Positions 20,307 to 29,425 of a DNA stretch of 41,901 nt are shown in pieces; position 1 is the stretch's first letter, and each line of letters starts with the position of its first letter. Where the stretch lies: assembly GCA_031286095.1 (NCBI GenBank), contig JAITUY010000105.1, forward strand, positions 1-41,901, in the 5' to 3' direction. Position numbers and translations under genes: made by a program. The DNA comes from Treponema sp. Lineage in GTDB: Bacteria; Spirochaetota; Spirochaetia; Treponematales; Breznakiellaceae. The notes beneath the pieces are model-generated. The model made no database searches and had not been told where the DNA came from. It worked only from the letters and a program-made list of their open reading frames with translations.

Positions 20307-20512
20307 GTCCTTAACTTTCTCCGTGAATTAAAATTTTTACAAGCAAATTTGGGTTAACCAAGCAAAGGAAAAATTTTACCACGAACCATACCGACTTTTA
20401 GCGCATATCCCGCCATTGTCTGCCCGACCGCCTAAAGCGACCGGGTGAATATTTGGTTCTTGGTTAATTATTCTTCTTGGACAGACCCAATTTTATTTTA
20501 CTAAATTACAAC

Positions 20513-21781
20513 CTATCGCGCAAGCCTTACAAAAGCGTCTTTATAACCTATACTTTTAAAACGCGCAAGAACGGCGGCGCTTTCCCCCTGATTCAAGGGG
20601 CCTAAAAGGACGCGATACCACCTTTCTCCGTCTTTGTAAACGACAGGTTTATAGTGCTGGTCTATCCTGCTTACGCTGTTCTCTACGGATTCCGCCGTAT
20701 CAAAAGCCGCTAACTGCACATAGTAACTTCCGCGCGACAATTCGTATATTCTTGGTATCGAAAAATTAGGTTCGTTATTCGCAGTTGACTGTTGCGGGGC
20801 GTTTGAAATTCCGGGAATAATTAAGGCGGGATCGATTCCGTAAATATTCATAGGCGGACGATCTTCCGCAGGTACAATGTTGTATTCCGCCGGACTGACA
20901 TCATCCGGGCTAACGTCCGCTACCTCTTCCGGTTCGTAATAATCAATTTCATAATAATCAAATACTTCGACGGTTTCGTCTTCTGCCTCGGCTACCGCCT
21001 CCGCTTCTTCTTCTTCAAAATATTCGGCTACTTCTTCATAAACTTCTTCCACTTCTTTCGCTTTTTCCATTTCCGCAGTTTCAGTTTCTGCGATTAATTC
21101 CGGTTCTTCAATTTTTTCCGTTCTTTCTGTATTGGTATATGTATCGGTATAATTGGGAAGATCGACAATATTGCGCGCGCTGTTTGTGCCGCTCCATTCG
21201 GGTTCAAGTACATAAGATGGATATCCGGTATCTGGCGCAGATGCATAAGACGGAGTGTTAACAGGTGGCGGAGGCGGATAATCATCATATTCCGCAGGGC
21301 GCGGCGGCGCGGTATAATCATCATAATCATACTCCACGGCTCTGTTTGACTTTGCCGCCGGGTTCACAAATCCTTCATCGTAACTTTCTTCGGTAATTAC
21401 TTTTCCGGAATCATAATCGGGAAAGCCGGAGGACAATCCTTCCGTAAAACGAGCGTAAGCGACAGGATCGGTCGGCTGGGTCATTCTTATTCTGCTTACG
21501 GAACCCGCCCTCATACCGATTAATTCTGCGGCAGAGCGTGAAACAATCGCCAGAAGCCCAGGACTGTCAAGGTTATTAGCGACAATAACCCGAGTGCTTT
21601 TATTTGTTTCGATATTTACGATATCAACTACGGTGTTCTTTGGGAACGAATTGGTCGCAACATATTGACCGTTTCCGGGAAGTTCCCCTTCGGGGGCGAC
21701 CACAGCGGCCCCTTCCCATGGAGAAGCGCTTACAAACAAACAAAGAGCCGTTATAACGTAAACAACTGTTACTTTCCTCAT
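20513..21781 (-). CDS. SPOR-domain protein with an RlpA/DPBB-like N-terminal region
   Basis: N-terminal GQYVATNSFPKNTVVDIVNIETNKSTRVIV...LLAIVSRSAAELIGMRAGSVSRIRM; acidic low-complexity middle; C-terminal SYYVQLAAFDTAESVENSVSRI...WYRVLLGPL. Confidence 0.8.
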   Translation of the reverse strand: MRKVTVVYVITALCLFVSASPWEGAAVVAPEGELPGNGQYVATNSFPKNTVVDIVNIETNKSTRVIVANNLDSPGLLAIVSRSAAELIGMRAGSVSRIRMTQPTDPVAYARFTEGLSSGFPDYDSGKVITEESYDEGFVNPAAKSNRAVEYDYDDYTAPPRPAEYDDYPPPPPVNTPSYASAPDTGYPSYVLEPEWSGTNSARNIVDLPNYTDTYTNTERTEKIEEPELIAETETAEMEKAKEVEEVYEEVAEYFEEEEAEAVAEAEDETVEVFDYYEIDYYEPEEVADVSPDDVSPAEYNIVPAEDRPPMNIYGIDPALIIPGISNAPQQSTANNEPNFSIPRIYELSRGSYYVQLAAFDTAESVENSVSRIDQHYKPVVYKDGERWYRVLLGPLNQGESAAVLARFKSIGYKDAFVRLAR

Positions 21782-21792
21782 AATTATCCCCT

Positions 21793-22275
21793 CTAATGCT
21801 CGTTTATACGGGGAATAAGCCCCTTTACGATATTTTTCAAATCATCAATTTCGTCTTTTTCCGACTTGTAGGCTTTTATTTTTACTTTTCGTTCCTGTAT
21901 TATCATGTACGGCGTAGTTCTGAACAGAACAAGAGAAATTTCACTGGGCGTTAAAGAATCGCCTGAATAATCAATTTGGGCGGCAATAAAATAATCAGCA
22001 CCCCCTTCCCTTGCCTCGTCCACTTCACTCTCTACAAATTTCTCCATGCTCATTTTTGGTTTTGAGGGAACGCGCATCATCGGCGTATTGCTGACAATAT
22101 ACCCGGCGTCAAAAAACACGTCGAAAAAAGCGTTTTCCAACTGCTTGGAATGATCGTTTTTCACCCCTTCCATAGGCAGTCCAGATTCAATTATAAAAAC
22201 CGAAACCATGTAAGCCTGAGCGTTAAGAACAAATGAAACGCTTAAAAAAAGAATCAAGCATATTCTTTTAGCCAT
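21793..22275 (-). CDS. Hypothetical secreted protein
   Basis: 160-aa ORF, signal peptide MAKRICLILFLSVSFVLNAQA, 11 bp upstream of the SPOR-domain gene. Confidence 0.7.
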   Translation of the reverse strand: MAKRICLILFLSVSFVLNAQAYMVSVFIIESGLPMEGVKNDHSKQLENAFFDVFFDAGYIVSNTPMMRVPSKPKMSMEKFVESEVDEAREGGADYFIAAQIDYSGDSLTPSEISLVLFRTTPYMIIQERKVKIKAYKSEKDEIDDLKNIVKGLIPRINEH

Positions 22276-22411
22276 TTACACTCCTTTGGTTCAATTATCG
22301 GCGTTTAAAACCGGTAATTTAAGGGATTATTTGACATAAAGAAGTATCTTTCGAGAGATACGGAAGAGATATCTCTCACAGAGGTGCGTAAGAAGATTTA
22401 TTGAAGAAACA

Positions 22412-22552
22412 CCTCTCGCAGAGGCGCGGAGGCGCAAAGTTGTTGTTTGTAAAATTTTCATTATACTTTTCAAGATTTTTGTATTAGTTAATATATCAAG
22501 TATGAAGAGGAGCAATCGGACTAGGACTCCGTGTCTCTGCGCCTCTGCGAGA
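22412..22552. repeat. Family A palindromic repeat, copy A5
   Basis: cctctcgcagaggcgcggaggcgcaaag ... gtctctgcgcctctgcgaga. Confidence 0.85.
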
Positions 22553-22676
22553 TATCTTTTCCGTATTATCATTCCCCGCGCACTTTCGTCAATAATGCAT
22601 TTCGTGTTGTTTCATGACAAATTCCAACAGCGACAATTTATCCGCCATCGGTTGTTTGTTTGTTTTCCTATAAAAA

Positions 22677-23033
22677 ATGAGAATGTTACTTATGAATAAG
22701 AAAATTGATGAAAACTTTATACATAATTTGGTTAGCAGTAACATTAAACGTTTTAGAAAGATGCGTAATATTTCGCAGTTAGACCTTTCGGTTATTACAG
22801 GTCTTACGCACAACTTTATCAATGATATTGAAAATCGCAAAAAAGGCATCTCCGCTAAATCTTTGGCTAAACTTTCTAACGCCCTGAATGTCGAGCCGTA
22901 TCAGTTTTTCCTTCAGGAAGATATGTGCGGCGATAACATGAGGAGCTACGTGAAAGACTTAAATGTGTCGTTTTTAAAAGCCGTTTCTGATCTAACAGAA
23001 CTGTACTTTCCTGAAAACAAAAAAGAAAGGTGA
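22677..23033 (+). CDS. XRE-family HTH transcriptional regulator
   Basis: NIKRFRKMRNISQLDLSVITGLTHNFINDIENRKKGISAKSLAKLSNALNVEPYQFF. Confidence 0.88.
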   Translation: MRMLLMNKKIDENFIHNLVSSNIKRFRKMRNISQLDLSVITGLTHNFINDIENRKKGISAKSLAKLSNALNVEPYQFFLQEDMCGDNMRSYVKDLNVSFLKAVSDLTELYFPENKKER

Positions 23034-23169
23034 GACCCCTTGATCTTTTGCACTGCGGAACTCTTATATACCGATCCTCTTGGGCGCGAGGCTTTCTTGC
23101 TTCACGAAAAACGTACCAATTACTACAGTATTCAACGAAGCTCCAAAGGCGAAAAAGCAGGAAAAAATA

Positions 23170-23275
23170 CCTCTCGCAGAGGCGCAAAGTTGTTGTTCGT
23201 AAAATTTTCATTATACTTTCAAGATTTTCGTATTTAGATAATATATCAAGTATAAAGAGGAGCAATCGGACTAGA
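23170..23275. repeat. Family A repeat A6, right arm missing at the IS junction
   Basis: cctctcgcagaggcgcaaagttgttg...gagcaatcggactag, then IS sequence. Confidence 0.8.
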
Positions 23276-23279
23276 AGAA

Positions 23280-24645
23280 CCTATCATAAAAATTGTGTAA
23301 ATGGTCATAAAGTGGTAGAAATACTGAAGGAGAGATTATGGTCATGGCACGAAAGAAAGAGAAGAAGGAAAAGGATATTATCGACCAATTGCTTGATAAT
23401 ATCGGCTTCCGCAGACTAATGCAGAACGAGGTTGTATGACAGGACGGTTTAATAAAACAGTTAACCGGAAAGATACTCCAGAGGGCGCTTGAAGCGGAAA
23501 TGACGGGACATCTTGGATATGAAAAGAATTCCAGCGCCGGGGACAACAGCGGGAACAGTAGAAACGGGCACACGGAAAAAACAGTGCTACTTGAAAATCA
23601 AAACACGACAATTAAAGTCCCCCGGTACCGGAAGGGGACGTTCGAGCCGGTAATAGTCCCCAAGCATGAAAAGCGCGTGCCGCTGTTCAACGATCAGATT
23701 ATATCAATGTACTCGTTTGGGATGAGCGACCGCAATATCCAGAAACATCTTGAAAAAGTTTACAACGTGGAAGTGTCGCCTGATCTGATAAGCCGCGTCA
23801 CGAATAACGTCCTTGAAGAAGTCAGGGAATGGCAGAACTGCCCTCTTGAGAAATCCTACGCGATAATGTATCTGGACGCCCTGTGCGTCAAGAGCCGTGA
23901 GGACGGTAAAAGTTGCAATAAGAGCGTGCGGACTAAAGTCCGAGGGCTATGGATAGCGGAAAACGAAGGGACTAAATTTTGGTATCCTCAACCGAGCCCG
24001 GCAGGGCGAAGGTTCCCCTCTTGATGAGCGTGTTAACCCAGCTTAAAAACCGAGGTGTGGAAGACATACTCATCGCCTGCATGGACGGGCTGACGGGCTT
24101 TCCCGACGCTTTACGCGCAATCTACCCTCAGACGCGTATCCAGTTGTGCATGCGGACTTTAGTCCGAGTCCACATGGTCAGGAATTCAACTAGGTTTGTT
24201 TCCTGCAAAGACCTTAAGAAACTGTGCGCGGGTCTGAAGGCTATTTACTCAGCTAAAGCGAGGAAGCCAGACGAGACGCTTTGGAAGATTTCGGGAAGAA
24301 ATGGAATGATAAATACCCGATGATATACCAGTGCTGGCAGAGGCATTGGGATGACTTGAGCGAGTTTTACAGGTACCCGCCAGAAATCCGCAAAGCTATT
24401 TATACTACTCACGCGGTTGAGTCATTAAACTTTTCTTTGCGCAAAGTCATAAAAAACAAATTGATCTTTGTAAATGACGATGCTATATTTAAGATACTGT
24501 ATTTGGCGGTTAGGAACGCTTCTGAAAAATGGACGATGCCGATACGGGACTGGGGGCGGGCGTTAAACCAGTTCGCCATTGAGTTCGGAAAAGAACGGGT
24601 TCCGTTCTAATGATATTTTGCCATTTACACAAAATATCTGATAGG
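23280..24645 (+). mobile_element. IS256-like insertion sequence
   Basis: Terminal inverted repeats cctatcataaaaattgtgtaaatgg / ccatttacacaaaatatctgatagg flank a mutator-type transposase. Confidence 0.85.
23339..24610 (+). pseudogene. IS256-family transposase, disrupted
   Basis: In-frame TGA near 23437 (RLMQNEVV*QDGLIKQL), then three reading frames: 23500..24024, 23979..24323, 24281..24610. Motifs ALEAEMTGHLGYEK, GLWIAENEG, ILIACMDGLTGFPDA, HMVRNS, IYTTHAVESLN, KWTMPIRDW. Confidence 0.88.
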
Positions 24646-24751
24646 CTCTATCATTACGGAAGATATTTATAAATTTCCTTTATTAATCACTTCCCATTAT
24701 TTCAGATTTTTGTTATCCTTCTATAAAATATATTTTTTTTAGAGGAATAAC

Positions 24752-25315
24752 ATGATTAAAGCCGTAGACGTCGTAAAAGGCACTTGCCTGCTTCAAAAGG
24801 GACAGCCGTATCTGGTGGTTGAAAGGGAATTGCACAATCCCGGAAAGGGAACTTCTGTAGCCAGAATTAAAATGAAAAGTATAAAGGACGGGTCCGTTTT
24901 AAGCCTTACAATCCCCACTCAGCAGGAAGTTGAAGACGCGCAGGTCGATATTCACGCCTGCCAGTACCAATATGCGGATCAGGACAATTATCACTTTATG
25001 GATAACGAAAGTTTTGAACAGTACGAAGTTCCCATCACGGACGCTCCAGACAAAAAATTCTATCTTAAAGACGGCGACGTTTACGATCTTACAATTTGGG
25101 AAGGCAGGGTAATAGACATAAAAATTCCGTACAAGGTTGTTTTTACAGTCGCGCAAAGCGAAAATTATGTGAAAGGCGACACGGTTTCAGGCGCGACAAA
25201 ACCAATCATTACGGAAACGGGCTTAACGGTAAGGGTTCCGCTTTTTATCAAACAGGACGAAAAGATACTCGTGAATACCGAGACTAACGAATATGTCGAA
25301 AGAGTCAACAATTAG
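24752..25315 (+). CDS. efp: Elongation factor P
   Basis: 187 aa; NPGKGTSVARIKMK loop, SYVKGDTVSGATKPI-like ENYVKGDTVSGATKPI, GLTVRVPLFIKQDEKILVNTETNEYVERV. Confidence 0.95.
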   Translation: MIKAVDVVKGTCLLQKGQPYLVVERELHNPGKGTSVARIKMKSIKDGSVLSLTIPTQQEVEDAQVDIHACQYQYADQDNYHFMDNESFEQYEVPITDAPDKKFYLKDGDVYDLTIWEGRVIDIKIPYKVVFTVAQSENYVKGDTVSGATKPIITETGLTVRVPLFIKQDEKILVNTETNEYVERVNN

Positions 25316-25357
25316 TGTCTGTCCATAAAGCCGGTTACTTTATAGACACACGCTAAT
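25311..25357. repeat. Small family C hairpin element overlapping the efp stop codon
   Basis: attagtgtctgtccataaagccggttactttatagacacacgctaat. Confidence 0.6.
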
Positions 25358-25387
25358 TAAAGCCCAAATTTTATAAAGGAGCGTTTT

Positions 25388-26947
25388 ATGCTTATCAAAA
25401 TAATTCTTCTGCTTTTGTTTTTTATTGTTACAATTTTTGTAGGTTTTTATTTCCGCAAAAAAACGGCAAGCGTAAATGATTTTGTACTTGGCGGACGGCA
25501 GGTAGGTCCTTGGCTTACGGCTTTCGCCTACGGAACATCGTATTTTTCTGCGGTAATTTTTGTCGGTTACGCCGGGCAGTTCGGCTGGAGATTTGGAACC
25601 GCCGCCACATGGATCGGCTTGGGCAACGCCTTTATAGGTTCGCTTATGCCCTGGTTTATACTTGGGCGGCGTACGCGCGTAATGACGCAACATTTAAAAA
25701 GCGCAACCATGCCTGAATTTTTTGGGGCAAGATTCAACTCAACGCCGCTGAAAATAGGGGCGGCGATTATACTTTTCATCTTCCTTATCCCCTACACCGC
25801 TTCTCTTTACAACGGTCTTTCCCGCCTGTTCCAAATGGCGTTTAACGTTGATTTTATTTACTGTATTACCGGCATGGCGCTTCTTACCGCCGTATACGTT
25901 GTGGTCGGAGGCTATTTTGCCACAGCGGTAAACGATTTTATTCAGGGCATAATTATGCTTTTGGGAATTGTAGCCATTATCGGCGCGGTACTCATCAGCA
26001 ACGGGGGGTTTATAAACGCTTTGGCGAAACTTGCCGAAATTAAGGAAGTAAACGTAAACAAAGTTTTTGTCCCAGGCGTACTTACGTCATTTTTCGGCCC
26101 CGATCCGTTAAGTTTGTTAGGCGTCATAATTCTTACGTCTCTTGGAACATGGGGACTGCCGCAGATGACTTCGCGGTTTTATTCGATAAAATCCGAAAAA
26201 ATGATAAGCAAGGGAGCGATAGTTTCCACAATCTTCGCTCTTTTTGTGGCAGGCGGCTGTTACTTTTTGGGCAGTTTCGGCAGGTTATACGCTAACTCGG
26301 GCATTGCGTACGCTTCTAACGGCGGCATAATATTCGACTCGATCATTCCCGCCATGCTTTCTAAATTTCCCAATGTTTTAATCGGCATAGTTATAGTGCT
26401 TGTATTCGCCGCTTCCATATCAACGCTTTCATCGCTTGTTATGGCGTCATCATCAACATTAACGCTCGATTTCTTAAAAGGAAATATCATAAAAAAAATG
26501 AGCGAAACAAAACAACTTATGATCATTCGCGCTTTGATTGTGGTGTTTATTTTAATATCTTCCGGTATAGCAATTATCCAGTACAAGGGAGGAATTTCCT
26601 TTATAGCCCAGCTTATGGGAGTTTCATGGGGCGGGCTTGCCGGTTCTTTCCTCGCTCCTTTTATTTACGGTCTTTACTGGAAGCGCGTTACAAAACCAGC
26701 GGTCTGGTTTAACTTTATTTTCTGCGTCATACTTATGACGCTTAACATATTTTTCAGAAATTCGTTTCCCGCTGTTTTACAGTCGCCTATTAACGCGGGC
26801 GCTTTTGCCATGCTTGCAGGTCTTGTCATAGTGCCTGCCGCAAGCGTACTGACCAAAGAGCCTGATAAAGTTACAACGGATTATTGTTTCTCCTGTTATG
26901 AAGAAACGGTCAATGTAAAAGTACGCGATGATCTTGGAGGGAAATAA
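25388..26947 (+). CDS. Sodium:solute symporter family protein
   Basis: 519 aa polytopic; ASVNDFVLGGRQVGPWLTAFAYGTSYFSAVIFVGYAGQFGW; VVVGGYFATAVNDFIQGIIM. Confidence 0.9.
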   Translation: MLIKIILLLLFFIVTIFVGFYFRKKTASVNDFVLGGRQVGPWLTAFAYGTSYFSAVIFVGYAGQFGWRFGTAATWIGLGNAFIGSLMPWFILGRRTRVMTQHLKSATMPEFFGARFNSTPLKIGAAIILFIFLIPYTASLYNGLSRLFQMAFNVDFIYCITGMALLTAVYVVVGGYFATAVNDFIQGIIMLLGIVAIIGAVLISNGGFINALAKLAEIKEVNVNKVFVPGVLTSFFGPDPLSLLGVIILTSLGTWGLPQMTSRFYSIKSEKMISKGAIVSTIFALFVAGGCYFLGSFGRLYANSGIAYASNGGIIFDSIIPAMLSKFPNVLIGIVIVLVFAASISTLSSLVMASSSTLTLDFLKGNIIKKMSETKQLMIIRALIVVFILISSGIAIIQYKGGISFIAQLMGVSWGGLAGSFLAPFIYGLYWKRVTKPAVWFNFIFCVILMTLNIFFRNSFPAVLQSPINAGAFAMLAGLVIVPAASVLTKEPDKVTTDYCFSCYEETVNVKVRDDLGGK

Positions 26948-26982
26948 TATATAGAAGAATATTTTATCACGAACATTTAATA

Positions 26983-27103
26983 GAGTTATTTAAAAACTTC
27001 AGTTTTTAGACAACTTTCTTATAAAAAAGTATTTTTGCAGGGCTTGATCCCGAAAAAATGCAGGACTTATTCGACAACCGACCGTGTTGTTGAACAAGAC
27101 CAA
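26983..27103. repeat. Family D element D3 (reverse orientation)
   Basis: agttatttaaaaacttcagtttttagacaact ... tgcaggacttattcgacaaccgaccgtgttgttgaacaagacca. Confidence 0.65.
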
Positions 27104-27229
27104 TGAATATCTTTGCTGTTGTTCGTGTTGGTTTGATGGTGGTGTCCGGGAAGCAAATAACTTTTCGGACGGTCACGTGAGTGTGGTTCGTGGTAAAATT
27201 ATTTATTCTTATTTTATGGAGTTATATAA

Positions 27230-28858
27230 ATGAGCAATGAGAAACAGGCGCTTTTGGGAGATGAAGCAGTTGCGTTAGGCGCAATTCACGCAGGAGTAAG
27301 CGCGGCTTACGGCTATCCGGGAACTCCGTCAACGGAGATACTGCAGTACCTTATAGACGAATATAAAAAAAATCCGTCCGGTCCTTCTGCCGCATGGTGC
27401 GCAAACGAAAAAACCGCGCTGGAGGCCGCTCTCGGCGTTTCATTCGCGGGACGGCGCGCAATCGTTACCATGAAGCATGTCGGGCTTAATGTCGCTTCGG
27501 ACCCGTTTATCAATTCGGCTCTTTTAAAAATAAAGGGCGGACTTGTCGTCGCAGTAGCGGACGATCCCGGAATGCACAGTTCCCAAAACGAACAGGACTC
27601 CCGCTTTTACGCAAATTTCGCAATGGTTCCATGTCTTGAGCCGCGAAACCAGCAGGAAGCGTATGACATGGTTCGCGAAGCGTTTGACGTGTCGGAATGT
27701 TTTAACATTCCCGTACTTCTGCGGCTTGTTACGCGCCTGGCGCACGCGCGCGCTGGAGTGGTTACGGCTCCTAAAAAACAGCAGAACAAGGTTTCCAAAA
27801 CAGACGAAAAAGAAAAATGGATGCTTCTTCCCGCATTTGCGCGAAAGAATTATGCCTCGCTCCTTGACAAGCAGGCTGTTTTTGAAGAATGGGCTTTCCA
27901 GCACTCTGTAAACGAACTGACAGGTTCCAAGAGCGATCTTGGCATAATCACGTCCGGCATAGGCTGTAATTATTATGAGGAAAATCTTGATGATTTTATT
28001 GCCATGCGCAAAAAACAGGGAAAAAAAGCGCCGCTTCATCTTCACATCGGCGCGTATCCCCTGCCCGTCAAGAAAATACGCCAGTTATGCGAAAACGCGG
28101 ACGAGGTTATAGTTATCGAGGAAGGGCAGAATTTTATCGCGGGAAAGATATTTGGTATAACGGGCGGCGCTTTTACCAACATAAAACCACTTATTCCAAG
28201 CGGAGAGCTTGACCCGGACAATGTAAGGGCGGCTTTAGGGCTTGCGCCAAGAAAGAGCGCTTTAAGAACGCCAGCAGGTCTGCCCCAAAGACCGCCGCAA
28301 CTCTGTCAGGGATGCCCGCACGCGGATAGTTACGAAACAATCAACAAAGCCGCCGCCAGCCTTGATCCTCGGTCTGGGCATCCCGATGTAGCAATTAACT
28401 CCGACATCGGCTGTTATTCGCTTGGCGCGGCCCCGCCGTATTCGGCTATCGAAAGCGTCGTCTGTATGGGCGCGTGTATCGGCATGGCGAAAGGAGCTTC
28501 CGACGCGGGACTTAAATACTCGCTCGCCGTAATCGGCGATTCTACGTTTATTCATTCTGGCATAACCGCGCTTATAGATGCGGCTACGGCGAACACTCCA
28601 ATGACTATTATCATTTTGGACAACTCCACCGTAGCGATGACGGGCTGTCAGCCAACCATGGTTCCATCTGAAAAACTTGTCAACCTGATTTCAGGTTGCG
28701 GGGTAAACAGTAGCCATCTTATTGTGCTTGAAGCGAAAAAACAACTGCTGGAAGAAAATGCCGCAAAATTAAAAGCCGAGATTGAGTACCGAGGTCTTTC
28801 CGTGGTTATTTTCCGCCGCGAGTGTCTGGAAGCGTTTAGGAAGAATAAGAAACAGTAA
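27230..28858 (+). CDS. iorA: Indolepyruvate:ferredoxin oxidoreductase alpha subunit
   Basis: AAYGYPGTPSTEI, MKHVGLNVASDPFIN, ADDPGMHSSQNEQDSR, RPPQLCQGCPH, GDSTFIHSGITAL. Confidence 0.9.
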   Translation: MSNEKQALLGDEAVALGAIHAGVSAAYGYPGTPSTEILQYLIDEYKKNPSGPSAAWCANEKTALEAALGVSFAGRRAIVTMKHVGLNVASDPFINSALLKIKGGLVVAVADDPGMHSSQNEQDSRFYANFAMVPCLEPRNQQEAYDMVREAFDVSECFNIPVLLRLVTRLAHARAGVVTAPKKQQNKVSKTDEKEKWMLLPAFARKNYASLLDKQAVFEEWAFQHSVNELTGSKSDLGIITSGIGCNYYEENLDDFIAMRKKQGKKAPLHLHIGAYPLPVKKIRQLCENADEVIVIEEGQNFIAGKIFGITGGAFTNIKPLIPSGELDPDNVRAALGLAPRKSALRTPAGLPQRPPQLCQGCPHADSYETINKAAASLDPRSGHPDVAINSDIGCYSLGAAPPYSAIESVVCMGACIGMAKGASDAGLKYSLAVIGDSTFIHSGITALIDAATANTPMTIIILDNSTVAMTGCQPTMVPSEKLVNLISGCGVNSSHLIVLEAKKQLLEENAAKLKAEIEYRGLSVVIFRRECLEAFRKNKKQ

Positions 28859-29040
28859 GAATCGGGAAGAATTTTTATTATTTCGGAGTGTCAAAAAAGT
28901 AATGGACTTGTTCTAACCAACGGGGTTATTGAACAGGTCTATTGTTATTCTCTTATATTACGTTAATTTGTAAGTTATATTTCTTCTGTTCGTATTTGTC
29001 GTTAGGTTTGCGGTAAAGAATTATTTTCGGACACTCCTAG

Positions 29041-29399
29041 TACTCTGTAACAGCTAAATGTTCACAATAACTATTACCAAACCTCCTCACGCAAAGGGCG
29101 CGGAGACGCAGAGGATCAAGGGTGATTAGCTAGAGTCTATCTATAATGTGGACACATTATAGATAGACTACCTTAAAAACGTATTTTCGTAGCCTTTAGG
29201 CGAGAAAATACAAGGTCTGTCCGCAAAGTAACCGACTTTGTGGACAGACACTAGCTAACTTGTATCCCTTTCATGTTGTTTTTCATTATAAATAATAAAA
29301 AAGCATAGCGGGAAACGCGCAATTAGGTAACAAAGCGCATTTCTCCGCGCCTTTGCGTGATAAAAAACAGAGTGTAGTTTTAGCTTGTTACAGAGTACA
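29041..29399. repeat. Family B palindromic repeat, copy B2, containing a nested C element
   Basis: tactctgtaacagctaaatg ... ttttagcttgttacagagta. Confidence 0.8.
29133..29251. repeat. Family C element nested in B2, flanked by TAGCTA direct repeats
   Basis: TAGCTA (29127..29132) | gagtctatctataatgtgga...gtctgtccgcaaagtaaccgactttgtggacagacac | TAGCTA (29252..29257). Confidence 0.75.
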
Positions 29400-29425
29400 G
29401 TGTATGGGTGAATATTGATAAAAGC

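Noticed and set aside
20340-20512. Possible FMN (RFN) riboswitch upstream of the BMP transporter genes
   Set aside because: The reverse complement has a cggtcgctttaggcggtcggg hairpin, but I could not match the conserved RFN core; better explained as a dispersed repeat.
22677-23033. Toxin-antitoxin or restriction-modification controller role for the XRE protein
   Set aside because: No intact partner gene; the downstream ORFs (23030..23419, 23040..23237) run into repeat A6 and are not conserved in frame between the two copies.
23271-24655. Target-site duplication for the IS256-like element
   Set aside because: Flanks ctagaaga and ctctatca do not match, and the A6 right arm is absent after the IS, suggesting later deletion.
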